The notes under the pieces are model-generated. The model was not told the DNA's origin. It saw only the letters and a program-made list of their open reading frames with translations, and searched no databases. Below, piece by piece: positions 34,289 to 47,064 of a DNA stretch of 64,000 nucleotides. The stretch is taken from NCBI RefSeq assembly GCF_009730915.1, contig NC_052476.1, positions 992,001 through 1,056,000 of the forward strand. The letters run 5' to 3'. Each line of letters starts with the position of its first letter. Position 1 is the stretch's first letter. Origin of the DNA: Dioscorea cayenensis subsp. rotundata. Its lineage: Eukaryota; Streptophyta; Magnoliopsida; Dioscoreales; Dioscoreaceae. The position numbers were made by a program, and so were the translations under genes.

Positions 34289-35699
34289 CATAAATATTTG
34301 TTTCATCTTACTGAGATAAGGTATTTATGGTTTGCATTGAGTATGTTTTCAAGTTTGGCTTATTTCTTTTATCTTGTTTTTGGCAAAAATGAGTACTTTT
34401 AATTACATTTTTTTATAAAAAAAAACTCATATTTATTTGTGGAAGTCTACTAATCAATGTCATTTGCTTATATACCTCTTCTCAGCATATCTTTTTCTAC
34501 AAATTGTAAGTTAGTTTTTTTTATTATAAAAAATACAAGCAAATATATAAACGGGTACAATTTTTGTGAGGATGTACAAGCAATTTTCTGTCCCTAGCTA
34601 GTGCCTAATAATAATTAGTTAATATAATAATTTTAAATTTAGATATATAAACTTTCGCTATTATTATTATTATAACAATAGATGGAATCCAACTAGCTAA
34701 TATATATGTACGTTTGGTATTTATTTATTAGCACAAAAAGAATTTGCAATCTTATTATGTTATGCTTTCACAAAACAAAAAGTTATGGGGAATGCATGCC
34801 TACACATGCCAAGAAATAAGGGTGTATCTCTTAAATTAGCCTGCTCTTTGCTTTTAAAAAAAGACAAGCTTTAGGGGTGTCTAGTCTAGTGTAGGACTTG
34901 CATCTGATCTAGTGTTTCTTTTGTGGCATAAATCAAATGGGGCTTTGTAAATTAATCAATACTTTAATAAGTGTAATGAGACAAGCTATGTTTGATATGT
35001 TTTAATTGTTTCAAAAGTTCAACTTCTTATAATAATGGTAAATATAAGATCTTAGATTTCACTTTCCCTTTTATTTATGTATGTTTTTATGATGTGTGTT
35101 TATGTTCTTTGGTGTATTGGATTTAGATCATGCTCATTTAAAAACCCACCACTCAAGATTTTTTTTTTCTTGATTTTGAGTGTGTTTATGTGATTAATTT
35201 TTTGTTTAATAGGATATTTCCTTTGCAAATGAGAAAGATATCTTAAGACTTTTAATATTCCGATTAATATAAAAGTTATGATATAGGTAATCATTTTCTG
35301 AAAACTCTGTTTTGTATATCCTCACTTATTTTTCCAATCCAAATAATTATTATAATTTTGCTACTTTGATTATTTATGTACTTCGTAACTTCACCCCTCT
35401 TCAGTTTTACAACTCATGATCTTTGTATTTGTAAATTGCCATATTTTTAATATATTTTGTGTGATTTACTTATTTTTTTTCTCAAAAACTTAAGTTTGAG
35501 TGCTTATTGTTTGGATATTTTAGTTGACTATGATTTAAAAAAAAATTATTTATTCTATTTTCTCCAAAATTTTATGATAAAAAACTTAGTTGAACCATTT
35601 ATTAACATTTTCCCTTATTATTAACACTCTATTAATTTTATAATAATAATAATATGGAAATGTCAATGAAAAGAAATTTATCAAGTATAGAGTTTTCAT
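34113..35699. other. Intergenic region, no genes recognised
   Basis: AT-rich DNA with a compound (AT)n(AAT)n microsatellite at about 34239-34288. Composition changes abruptly to G/C-rich at about 35715, where the LINE begins. Confidence 0.45.
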
Positions 35700-35716
35700 A
35701 TACAGTTTTAAAAACC

Positions 35717-38433
35717 ATGGGTCTCCTGAGCGACCTCTGGGGGGGCGCGGGAGGCGACGACGGCAAGACTCAAGACGGTAAGGAGGTTGCAGGCATTTAC
35801 AAGGGCATCGACGATAGCAGGCGATCCTTCGCACAGGTGGTGAGCTCGGAGTCTTCGGGCGATTCTCACGCGTCCAAGAAGGTCAGGCCTGTGGTCAAGA
35901 TGAAGATGCAGGGGGATATCAGAATGGCGGGTTCCAAACGTCCTAGATCTCCTACGGAGGCAACGTGTGGCCGTTGTTTCCGCGCCTCTCACAAAACCGC
36001 GGAATGCCGGCATCAAATTGTCTGTCTGAGATGTGCCTGCGTCGGGCACATGGCGGCGAGATGCCCGGTGGTGCGCAGTCCAAACCGTAAGCGACTTCAC
36101 GTGCGGTCGAAGAAGACGATTCCCACCGAGGTAGAAGGTGGGCTGAGGATGGAATCTCAATCGGTGCAAACGACTGTGTTGCATCCGGTGACATCGGCGG
36201 CGGGGCATGTTTCGCGGGCGTCGCTGTCTATTTCTCTAACCCCAGATATAGAGAAAATGCGTGAAGACCTCGCCAAAGTTGCTGTTCTCTCTTTGGTGGA
36301 GGGCAACGTCAACGAGGCGAGTATCTTGGAAGTGGCTCCGAGTATCATCAATAGGAACCTCGCCGGACCGATCACTCCCTTGAATGATTGTGCATTTCTT
36401 ATTCCGATGGCTACCCGGGATGAGGTTAAAGAGATCTGCAGGCTTGGCAGTTTTCAGGCGACCACCAAGGAGGGACCATGCATGCTGAGGCTTTCTCCTT
36501 GGTCGGCGGAGATTGGAGCTGTGGGTCGCGCGGCCGGGTCGGGACAGTGGATTTATCTGTGGAATTTCCCTTTGCACGGATGGAGCTGGGGTACCATCGC
36601 TGAAGTGGTGCAGCCGGTTGGTGAACTGGTGGCTTTGTCCCAGGCGACTACGCCTCACAAATAGTTCTTATCGGTGCTCGTACGCCGTAGAGCGGGGGTT
36701 TCGCTGCCGTTTGAATTAGATCTCAGCATGGGAATGCGGAGATATAACGTGCTGATAACGGGTGATCGAGGGGTTTTACCGTCCTTCCGGCGAGAACTAG
36801 GCAGGTATGTGTTAATGGATACTCATGAAATGGCGGTTCAGCAGCATGAACGCAGGAGCACGCATGAAATCTCAGCTTCAGAGAAAGGGAAGAAGTCGGT
36901 TGGATCAACTAGAGGCTTCAAGCCGGTGTCGCCGGAGTGGACCAAGGATAGTGGACAGGGTGAGCACAGCTCCCGTCCAGATATTCTTGCCGATGTTCGC
37001 TCGTTGGAGGCTGTGAGAGATGGTGACTCTACTGTGCCCGAGACCGTGGTCGAGCCCAGCTCCCACGTCGGCGGTAGGTCGTTGGGGGGGTGGTCGAGCT
37101 TGGCTCCCACCGTGTTGTGCCGACGACGATCCGTCCTAGGATGCCGGGGGCACGGACCGTTGGTCCAGCGCTTACGAGGGAAAGATCCGCTGGCTTTGTC
37201 AAGGCTCAGACCTCCGAGCGAAAGCGACCGACGGGACCTGACGTGCGGGGGGGCCAGGAACCAAGGGACCGACGTGTCGAATGCTGGAAGGTTAAACCCA
37301 GTTCGGCGCCAGATGGCAACCTGCACTCGTCCGAGGTTTCTCGAGTGGTGAAGCACGTGTTGCTTAAAAGGAGAGATGAACGGGGGGTTACACGGACCAG
37401 TGGGGATGCAGAGAAAGTCGTGGGTATTTATGCTGACTCATTACCAGAGTTGGACCCAATCACATTGGGGGGTTATGGCTGGTCCACGGGCTGTGGAGAC
37501 ACATGCTTCGAAGCGAATTGTGATCCATTTGTTCTGGGTGAAATTGGTCATGAGATGGGCCAAGAATCATCAACTCAACAGGCTGAGAACAAAGTTATTG
37601 GGCCCAAGGTGACTGATGGATCATTTACAGAGGATCTGTTCTCTAGGAACGATGAAGGACGTTTGCTGGGCTGTGGGCCTTCAGATGATTCCCAAATAAT
37701 TAAAGCAAAAGAAGTGGTGGTCGCTAGGACCGTGGATACGGATGAGGACAAGTCTATTTCTGGGCCGGGGGTGGATGAGCCGCCTCAAATTAGCTCAGGA
37801 CCGATCCCTGGGCCTAAGTTAAAAGGGGTTGCAAATATGGACTTAGGAACGATTAATTTTAAAGACGAAGCTTCATTGCCCCAGTTGACACCACCGGTTG
37901 GCTTTATTTGGGAATACATTGCAGGAGGATGGGCCCTGAGGCCCAGAACCGGAAAACCAGACACTACGGAAGGAGGACCATCTTTGGATCGTGAGGGTGC
38001 GATTTCTACATCTGACAGCAATGAGGAGTCGGATGACTCGTTCTCAGAGTTTGAGAGAAATCTCAAAGAATTATTGCCTGATTTGCCTGGGGGATCGGTG
38101 TCAGTCGATGAGGAGCTAAGGCGCAACACCAGGAAAAGTGAGAGGAAGAAAAAGCCTTCATCACGTTTCAATGAGGAGGCCGGTTTCATTGCTGAACCCC
38201 CGAGATCATCAAAGAAGAAGGGACCGAAAGGAGATACCGTCGAAGGTACTTCTTCCAAACCCTTTTTAATTTCTGATTGGAACAATGCTCAACTTGCTAA
38301 ATATTGTGATGCATGCGGTATTACTTTTACCTCTGATGAGAATGCATGCCTAGACCATATCCGTCATTTAGAACTTACTAGAATGGCTCCCTCGGGGAAG
38401 TCGGCTCCTCCTACTGAGGAGCGGGAGAATTAG
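35717..38433 (+). pseudogene. LINE ORF1 (gag-like, CCHC zinc knuckle), broken
   Basis: Starting from the ATG at 35717, one frame runs to an in-frame TAG at 36662-36664 and continues in the same frame beyond it to about 37350. A shift then leads into the frame open from 37090 to the TAG at 38431-38433. Cys-rich knuckles CGRCFRASHKTAEC and CLRCACVGHMAARC (about 35964-36063) mark the nucleic-acid-binding region. The Ser/acidic C-terminal part (DSNEESDDSFSEFE) is typical of a poorly conserved plant LINE gag. It would coat the element RNA, but the stop and the frameshift make it defective. Confidence 0.75.
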
Positions 38434-38441
38434 TGGTGTTT

Positions 38442-41400
38442 ATGAATATTATAACTTGGAATATTAGGGGGTTGGGTAAACAATCTAAGCGGTTTCTGGT
38501 GAAGGATTTTCTCAATATGCACTTTGCGGATGTCTGTTGTCTACAAGAGTCAAAGCTCGAAGAGATCTCTGCAGCAACATGGAGGGAAATTGGCGGGCAT
38601 CGTCTTGATAAATTCTGTTTTGTTCCGGCAAGAGGTTCGGCGGGGGGGATTATCGTCGGGTGGAATAGTGCAAGTTTTACATGCTCGATTTTAACAAGGG
38701 GCACCTTCTGTCTCACGGTGGAATTTTATTCCAAATTGGTGAACGTGACTTGGCGATGCACAACCGTCTATGGTCCCAACGCTCGCGCGCTTAAGCGTGA
38801 GTTTTGGGAGGAATTGAGAGCAAATGTGGGACCCCAAGACAAGCCGTGGATCATTTGTGGTGACTTTAACGCAACGTTCAAGGTGGAGGACAAAAATGGT
38901 GGCATCCCCAATCTTGAAGACATTAGAATGGCCAATTTGTTCCTCCACGATTTAAAGCTTCAGGAGCCCCCGGCGGTTGGTCGCAGGTTTTCTTGGACCA
39001 ATGGTCAATCGGAGGCGATCTGGGTGAAGCTGGACAGATTCATAGTCAATGAGGATTGTGCCAGCAGATTCCCCAAAATGATCCAGAATAGTCTGCCGAG
39101 GTTGGGCTCTGATCATGTTCCAATACGGCTTGAGGTGAGATACCACTGTTCTATGCCGCGTCCTTTTAGGTACGAAATAGCTTGGGCAACGGCTGAGGGC
39201 TTCGGGGACCTTGTAAAAAAGTGGTGGGAGGATTGCTCGCTACAGGGGTGTGGGGCTTTCGTGATGGCAAAAAAATTAATGTACCTCAGAGGCCAGCTGC
39301 GTACATGGGCAAAATTCTCTTTTGGATCCATCAAACTCAAGAAACTTGCGTTGTTACACGAACTGGATTTGCTAGATGTGGCTAAGGAGAATGGGGTTCT
39401 ATCGGCCGAGGAGTCAAATCACGAGGTAGCTACCAGATCGGAGTTGGATCAAATCTGTAAACAAGAGGAAATATATTGGAGGCAACGTTCCAGGTTACAA
39501 TGGTTGAAAGAGGGTGACGACAATACCAGTTATTTTCATGCGGTGGCCAATGGTCGTAAAAATAGAAATTGTATTCCTTGTATTGCTCACAATGGCGTCA
39601 CTATAACGGACCCTAAAGAAATTGGAAAAGCGTTTTGTGAGCGATTTCACCAACAATTTGGTCTTAAGAGATCTACCCGTTCCTTGATTGACTTTAGGAA
39701 ATTACTGTTAAACAGGAACGCTATGGATCTATCACAACTCGAAAGGCCTTTCACAATAGAGGAAGTCAAAGCGGCCGTATTGGATCTGGGTAAAGATAAG
39801 GCGCCAGGACCTGATGGTTTCCCCCTACAGTTCTTTTGACAGTTTTGGGAGATAATCAAAGGGGACTTGATACTTCTGTGCGATGATTTTTTCTGGGGGA
39901 GAGCGAATCTTGAGCGTATCAATTGGGCTAATATAACCTTAATCCCCAAAGTGGAGACACCAGAATCGACAGGGGATTTCCGCCCTATCAGCCTAATCAA
40001 TTCCACTCAAAAAATTTTATCTAAGATTTTGGCGTCTAGGCTCAGTAGGGTGATGCATTCTTTGGTTGACGCGAATCAGTCGGCGTTCTTGAAAGGGAGG
40101 TGCATTTTAGATAATATTGCCACGGCGGAGGAACTTATCTTCAGCTTACACAAGCGTAAGCTCCCGGGATTTATTCTTAAAGTGGATTTTGCCAAGGCAT
40201 TTGACTTAGTTGACTGGGATTTCCTGTTTGACCTAATGCGCGCTAGAGGATTTGGGGATAGGTGGGTGGGCTGGATCAAAAATATTCTTGTTTCCTCTAA
40301 AGCATCTATCTTGGTTAATGGAGCTCCGAATGGTTACATCAAGTATCAACGAGGGCTGAGACAGGGTGATCCCCTGTCTCCATTACTTTTTGTCTTGGTA
40401 ACTGATGTTTTAAGCTCGATGTTTGATCATGCCCTCAATGCCAAAATCTTAATTGGGGTTCCTTTGGGGGAGTTGAGGAGTAAGTGCAACCTGTACTATG
40501 CTGATGATCTGTTGGTCTTATCTTCTGGGGGATTGGAGGACCTCAGGATTATTAAGCTGATCCTCTATCTATTTGAAGGTATGTCGGGCCTGGAAACTAA
40601 CTTCGCAAAAACATGCCTTTATTCAAGCAAAACGGGTGAGCTTCCTGATCAAGTGGCGGCGGCGACCATGCAGTGTAAGGTGGGCCTCTTGCCTATTACT
40701 TATCTGGGTATCCCAATATCTGGGAGAAGACCGAGGCGTCAAGATTGGGAAGGGGTGATTATCAAGGTAAGACGAAGACTCGCGGCTTGGAAAATGAAAC
40801 ATATTTCTTTAGGGGGTCGGCTTACTCTGGTGAACTCTGTGCTATCGGCTATTCCCACATTCTGGATGTCTTTATTTCGTTTACCTTGCTGGGTTATTAA
40901 GGACATCGACCGCATTAGAAGGGATTTTTTGTGGTCGGGGCCGGATATTGAGCGCCCGGGTTGTCGACTGGTCTGCTGGAAAAAGCTTTGTCGACCCAGG
41001 GACCAGGGTGGTTGGGGCATCTTAGATTTAGCCAATTTCAACCAGGCTTTGCTTGGGAAATGGTGGTGGAAATATATGATGGACCCCACTTGGGGTGGTG
41101 CGAAGGTTATCCAATTTAACTACGGTCTGGCACGTTCCAATGGTTGGCCTGCTCAAACAGGTCGAATCTCCTACTTCTGGAAGGGGGTTTTATCCTGCTT
41201 GCCGGCTCTCAGAAGTTGTGTTTCGCACGAAATCAGCAACGGCAGGGAAACACTCTTTTGGAAGGATGGCTGGCTTAATGGGACTGCACCTATGGATATG
41301 TGGCTGACTGAGTTCCCTGGCTAGCTCGGCGCCCAACGACACGATTCACGAGCTTATTCACTTATTAGAGGAATCCCCTTTTGCCGATAATGAATTCGTT

Positions 41401-42042
41401 CGTCAGGTTAATGCCCAAGTGAGGAGGCCTGATAATCTGATGTGGGACAAAAAGAAATGGAGACTCACCGGGAATAGCAGTTTCTCGGTGAAGTCATTTT
41501 ATATTCGGTTAGTCGATGGTGGGCTCAGGTGCCCGGTGTCGCGCTTTTTTTGGCGTGGTGGATGCCCTAAGAAAATCAACCTCTTTAATTGGCTGGTTTG
41601 GCAAAATAAAATTCTGACCCTGGAAAATTTGGCCAAAAGAAGATGCAACAGGTTACCTACGGCGACATGTGTTTTGTGTAATGCGGAAACTGAGTCAAGT
41701 GACCACCTCTTCTTGCACTGCTCCTATGCCAAATTGGTGTGGGATTACTTTGTCAGGATACTGCAGTTTCCTTCAGTTCCGAGTTCGCTTGAGGATCTTT
41801 GGGGCCAGTGGAGATTTAGTCTGCCTAACGAGAAGAAGGCTTTCGGAGACCTTGTTGGGAAAGCAATAATTTGGAATATTTGGCTTGCTAGGAACGATCT
41901 TATTTTCAATGCCAATGTTTTGACTGCACATTGTCTCATTTTAAAAATTGACCGCATGCTTGTATCTTGGTGCTCTTCACTCGCAGATGGTAATAGAGAG
42001 AAGATGGAGGATGCTATCCATACTCGCAGTGAGGAGTCCTGA
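38442..42042 (+). pseudogene. LINE ORF2 (endonuclease and reverse transcriptase), broken
   Basis: It begins MNIITWNIRGLGK, the classic plant L1 APE-endonuclease start. CLQESKLEE, CGDFNATF and GSDHVPIRLE are the catalytic endonuclease boxes. The RT region has LKVDFAKAFD, LRQGDPLSPLLF and the YADD box (about 40496-40507). A zf-RVT domain lies at the end (CVLCNAETESSDHLFLHC, about 41668-41721). A TGA at 39837-39839 replaces the Trp of an FFWQFW-type motif. A TAG at 41322-41324 with a frameshift just after it separates the C-terminal part, open from about 41335 to 42042. Otherwise the frame is preserved, so inactivation seems moderately recent. Confidence 0.85.
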
Positions 42043-42270
42043 GTTTCTTGGCCCGCTGCAGGACGGTTTTTGGGGAGACTAGGACTCGTGAGGAGGCTCA
42101 CGCTCCTGACTCGCTAGTCACGATTTCTCGCTTATCCGGGGCACCGGTCTTTAGCATCGGGTTCTCTGCTGTTTTTTTACTTTTGTTGTATCTCACCACA
42201 TCTAGTGGTTGACTTTTCAGTATCGCTTTGTTCCGTTAATCGAGTGGTTTATCCACCTTTTCAAAATTAT

Positions 42271-44055
42271 CAAAAATGGAGCTTCTTTTAAGATGAGGAG
42301 AATGTGTCAAGAATCATTAGATTAAAAAAATATGAAAAAAAAATAATAATAAGGTCTCTTGTTTTTTATGCAAGTGGAATGTAGAGTTGAGGTCTATGAA
42401 ATGAAAAGAGGATGATGTTACTGAGATAAAATTATTGAAGAAAACAAGAGATGAGCAGGCATCTTTTTTTATAAAAAGTGAAAGGGCTATTTTGTTCATT
42501 GGACAAGATGTTGACAAGAGATGAGGTTACTTTATGGAATGTTACTCTTTTATCTTCATATTTATTTCTCCATTAAAAAAAAAAAAAGTTCAATGCCAAT
42601 GTGCCTTATTAAATTAATTAATAAACCACTCAATCAAATTCATTTTTTCACCTTATGACTCCACAATAAAAGAGGGGTAATTTATTTTTCATCTAGGTAA
42701 ATGATTGAGAGTTGGATTTGCTTCATTTAAAAGTTTGTGTCTTATCTATTATATATATATATCAATCATTTTTTTGAACTTGTGCATTCTTTATTTTATT
42801 TTTATTATCATCGTGATTGTACTCTAGTGTAGTGGCAAGATATTTAATTTTCATGTAAGAGGTTGAGGATTCGACTCTCTCCCAAAATATGGTTGAAATT
42901 TAATAATAAAAAAAATCTATGTTTAAGGTGACTTGTATATATATATATATATTATTTTTCTAAGATTTTATAATGTTTGTCTTCTAAAATCCAACATATA
43001 TATTCCAAAATCAATTAGGAGTAAATATAAGGTTGAATGTAAAATTAATTTTCATTTATTGTCATTGATTTTTTTTTTTATAAAATTGATTATGTTAATT
43101 GAAATTGATTTTTTTTATTTTTGATTTTTTTTTGAAAAGAAATTTGATCTTTATTATGTTGAATTTTTTATTTTTAAATAATTGAGCTCCGAATCAGGTA
43201 ACTAAACAATCCCTAACCCTATTTGGAGTTTTGTGAATATGTTCTATCTTCCACTTTATGGGCTGCGTCTATAGTTTAAGTTTAGAAATGGATCCGAGTT
43301 TGCAACTTTGGGCCTCAACCCACATATTCAAATGACAGAGCCCATTAACAAATATTTCTAGAGATAACTTGTACTTAATGGGTGTTCCTATTCAAGACAC
43401 ATAAATCACAATTCATTAGTAAACTAGAAATTCACATTTAATAATAATTGATAGTGACAATAATCGACATTGAACAAATTAGAAAAGATGAAATAAAATA
43501 AAATAGTTCATGCCGTGGTTATTTTTTAGAATATTTAGTTTGCGTCTAATAATAAATTTTTTAACTTAAAAGCTCTTCGCATATTAATCATTTATTTTTG
43601 AAATTGCTTATTTGGTTCTTTATTGTCTTTGACAATAACACAAATTTTATTATCGTAAACTCCACTAATTATCGAGGGTAATAAATTTGTACTCAAAGAG
43701 CTTATTTATTTATTTTTTTCTTATAATATTGCTATGATTGGTTGATTTTTGTAAGTAATTACTTCTTAAATGTTATCCTCACTATTTTGAGTTTCTTTAC
43801 ATTTTATATTTTTATTATTTTTTTATTATTATTTTTTTACAAATGGACAAGTCACACTTTAACTATGAATTAGGTTTATTATTGGTTTTTTTTCAATAAT
43901 CATTATCCTTTTTATTGCAATTGTAATATTTTATTCTTGATGTCACTACCTAAGGTTATCTTACCCCTCTTATATTTATTATTTTAATTTTTAATATATG
44001 TAATTTATTTCTTTTATTAAGAGACAAAGAGATATATATATATATATATATATAG
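42271..44055. other. Intergenic region with a SINE-like remnant
   Basis: AT-rich. At about 42820-42915 a segment has a GTGTAGTGGCAAG string (A-box position) and GAGGATTCGACTC (B-box position) before an A-rich end, suggesting a decayed tRNA-derived SINE different from the 20505 family. Nothing else is recognised. Confidence 0.4.
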
Positions 44056-44290
44056 GACTATTTATCTATGGACGTCCATAGATAAAAAATTTATGGACAT
44101 CCATTATCGCAGTTGAATCTCAATCCTACGGCCAATAGTGATGAACAATAGTTACTACAGTAATAAGTACAACAATCACTGTTTCAAACAATACATTACA
44201 CATTAATACTATTCATCAATGTCGGTCGTTGGATCACGATTCAACAACTGATAATTGGAAGTCCATAAATGATGTTTTGTCATATATATT
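44056..44290. mobile_element. MITE with long imperfect inverted repeats (copy 2)
   Basis: Homologous over about 230 bases to the element at 30592-30822. It has the same start (GGACyATT), the same inner blocks (GGCCAATA, CAATGTCGGyCsTTGGATC) and the same right arm (TGATAATTrGAmGTCCATA). Like copy 1 it lies next to an (AT)n run (44032-44053), so it may have inserted preferentially into TA-rich DNA. Confidence 0.7.
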
Positions 44291-46591
44291 TATATAGTTG
44301 TTCGTTACAAAAGTCTAAATCAGTGAGATAACTACTGTTCATCATGCAACAATTTACAAGAGAATAAACTTCCAAAATCATTCTCTTTCCTACACTTTCT
44401 ATTGCATCACTATCATCTCTTTATTAAAATCAAGAACCTCGAGACAAAGAAACGGATAACCCTAAAAGTTAGTGAGGAAAATAAAAAATAAAAAAGAGAA
44501 AGAGATACAAAAGAAAGAAAAGGGAAGTAATAGAATGCATGCTCCTCTCAAAGTGAATTTAAGCTTAAAAAAGAGATTCCTAAGCATGTGCATTTACTTA
44601 GTATACCATTTCCTTCTTTCCTTCTCTCATCATCCTCATTCTCAAAAGTATAACACCAAAGCTATACATAGTACAACCCCAGAAGTTGCTCTGATGCTTC
44701 AATTCCCCCTCATTTGGCCCCATCTTATCTAAAACACATGAATAACTGATATTCCATCAGCAAAGTACTTCAAATTTATTTCAAATATTAAAGAAAAAAA
44801 TAGTTGATATTTAAGTATCATTACAAGTACTCAATGAGGCTTAGATTTGAAGATTTTTGGCTTTGGAAATCACTAGTTTCCACTTACCAACTTTGAGAGG
44901 TCTAGTGAAAAGTTATAAAGGAAAAATTACACATAATTTATATTTGAAAATAAAAGTTGAAAAGAATCAAATGTAAAAGTAAGCAAAGAGTTCAAATGAG
45001 AGCTCTGAAGCATGTGAGTAAGATGCCATCAACAAGAAAACCAAAGGGAGAGAGAACAAACCAAAAGCCATTAAAAGTGAGAGCTTTGCTTTCATAAAAT
45101 TCATTTCAGTTATATGCTCCAAACTGAACTCATCTTCTCTCTATTTCCTTTTTTTTTTTTCTTTTCAGTGTACTCCATTTCATGTTAAGATTTACTCACA
45201 TATATATATATATATATATATATGATCTTTAAAAAAACTATAATAACAAAAACAATTGTTACATTTTGAAAGTTATATATATATATATATATATCATAGT
45301 GAACTAACATGAGGCAATGAAAGCTTCTGATGGATTTGGGTTGGAAACTGTGAACAGTGTTTTCAGTATGTTCTTATAAAGCAAATGATTGTACACTAAT
45401 TGCCAGCCTTCTAAAGGCTGACTGCTCTTCACTATTCATGTTGTTTGTTTTTTTTACACTTCCAAGAAAACACCACCTCTTTGCACTGTGTTTTTCAAAG
45501 CATAGTTAATTACAAAAGTTCCCATTTGTATTGGAACTTGTTTCCATACATATATTATACAATAGAATCCTAGTGGAGAAATCATAAAAAGTGATATACT
45601 TGCAAATTTTAAATATTTGTTAAAAAAATTGAAAATTGGAAATGAAAATGTAAATAGGAGTTGGTCAATGAGATTTGACATGAAAACAAGTTGTCAATTG
45701 TAGGGCATTTTGGTGGTCCAAAATGATGAGAAAAAGTAAGATCAAATCTTCAAAATGTTCAATCTATGAAACATTGTGGGGTACTAAAGGTAATAAAAGA
45801 TCAACATCAAATACAGGAACAAGGAATCAAATTATCAATTTATTATGATTATTATGGAAACAAGGTGATTATAAGCAAGATATTGACATTCCAAACAGTG
45901 ATGTGTTTTTCTTACCTTTCTTCTTTTTTTCTCCCTCTTTATGTGCTTTTGTTTCTGAATGATTCCCTTAATTAAACCTGTCTTTTTTACTCACTCTCAT
46001 GAGCTGACCCCCAATGCAAAACCAAGGCCACTTTTTTTTAGCTTTTTTTCTTTTTTTCACTAGGTCTAAACTTGCATTTCTTGTTTTCAACCAAAATAAA
46101 ATAGCAAAGTGAATTAAAAGGTTTTACAAAGAAAGAAAGAAAGAAAGAAAGAAAGGAAGAATAGATCCCTTGTAATAATAGCATGGTATAGCATATCATA
46201 AATGATTTCATCTACTACTAGCCTTTAAAATTTGGTCTTTTGCTACTTTATTTATAAAAATTCTTAAACATTTATATAAGTAAAATTAAACATATTATTA
46301 TATTTAACCAATAATCATTTCATCTAATCACGTTTAAGTCCCACACATAAAAGTATTTCGTGTCCCATTGAGGAGGCTGATTTGAATCTCAGTTTATTTA
46401 TATTGAAAGACAAGTATTATAGAGCTTTATATTTGCGCTCATCATATATATATATATATATCACACACGTCTCTAAAACATGATTTACCCATATTTATTA
46501 ATATATCTATATATTGTTTAAATCTAGTAAAATGATCAACGAAACATATCTAATTAAGATTATAGTTTAATGCTATAACGGTCTAATAATA

Positions 46592-46628
<37 letters not shown>

Positions 46629-47064
46629 ATTTGATAGTTATGAGATCTATCAAATATTGTGCACCAATTAAAGTGACAAAAAGGATTAGCAAGGATACAT
46701 AGAAGGGATTTATAAAGCAAAGCATGACAAAAAGCAAAAGCACACAAACAGCCCTCCCCCACTCCCCCTACTTTCACATGTCCATCCCCCTCCATGCACA
46801 CCCACTCGTGTTAATTAACAAATAACCAAAACGATTCCCTCTCTTCTCCCCTCTCACTCAACTCACCCAAAATAAAGCCCCCCTCCCCCCTTCAAAACTA
46901 TAATAACTAAAGTAAACCACTAAAGCATATCATTCCCTTTACCACCTTTCCCGCCCTTTATATCTCTATTCCCTTCTCTTCCTCCTCCTTCCACCCACTC
47001 CACTTCTTCTTCTTGTTGTTATTGTTGTTGTTGTTATTGTCATTATTGTTGTTGAGCTTAAAGA
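44291..47064 (+). other. Intergenic region and upstream region of the AAA-ATPase gene
   Basis: AT-rich with (AT)n runs at about 45200-45224, 45274-45293 and 46597-46624 and a GAAA repeat at about 46131-46155. From about 46740 the sequence is C-rich (CCCTCCCCC blocks), then a (TTG/TTA)n leader (about 47008-47055) precedes the AAA-ATPase ATG. A weak SINE-like B-box segment at about 46360-46395 was not called. Confidence 0.4.

Larger units (their letters stand above)
35700..42270 (+). mobile_element. L1-type LINE retrotransposon, nearly full length, inactivated
   Basis: Two consecutive ORF regions: a gag-like ORF1 with a CCHC knuckle, and an ORF2 with APE endonuclease, reverse transcriptase and a zf-RVT-type cysteine/histidine domain, the order of plant L1 LINEs. 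ORF1 ends at 38433 and the ORF2 ATG is at 38442, 8 bases later. The element is clearly more G/C-rich than the flanks. Several stops and frameshifts inactivate it. The right boundary is set where AT-rich DNA returns, and no clear poly(A) is seen. A possible degenerate target duplication is TTATCAAGTATAGAG (about 35677) against TTATCAAAAATGGAG (about 42270), which is weak. Confidence 0.85.

Noticed and set aside
35708-36208. Minus-strand frame of 166 codons in the LINE
   Set aside because: Antisense shadow of G/C-rich LINE ORF1.
46320-46400. Possible SINE remnant with a GATTTGAATCTC string
   Set aside because: Only a weak B-box resemblance, with no A box, tail or duplication.
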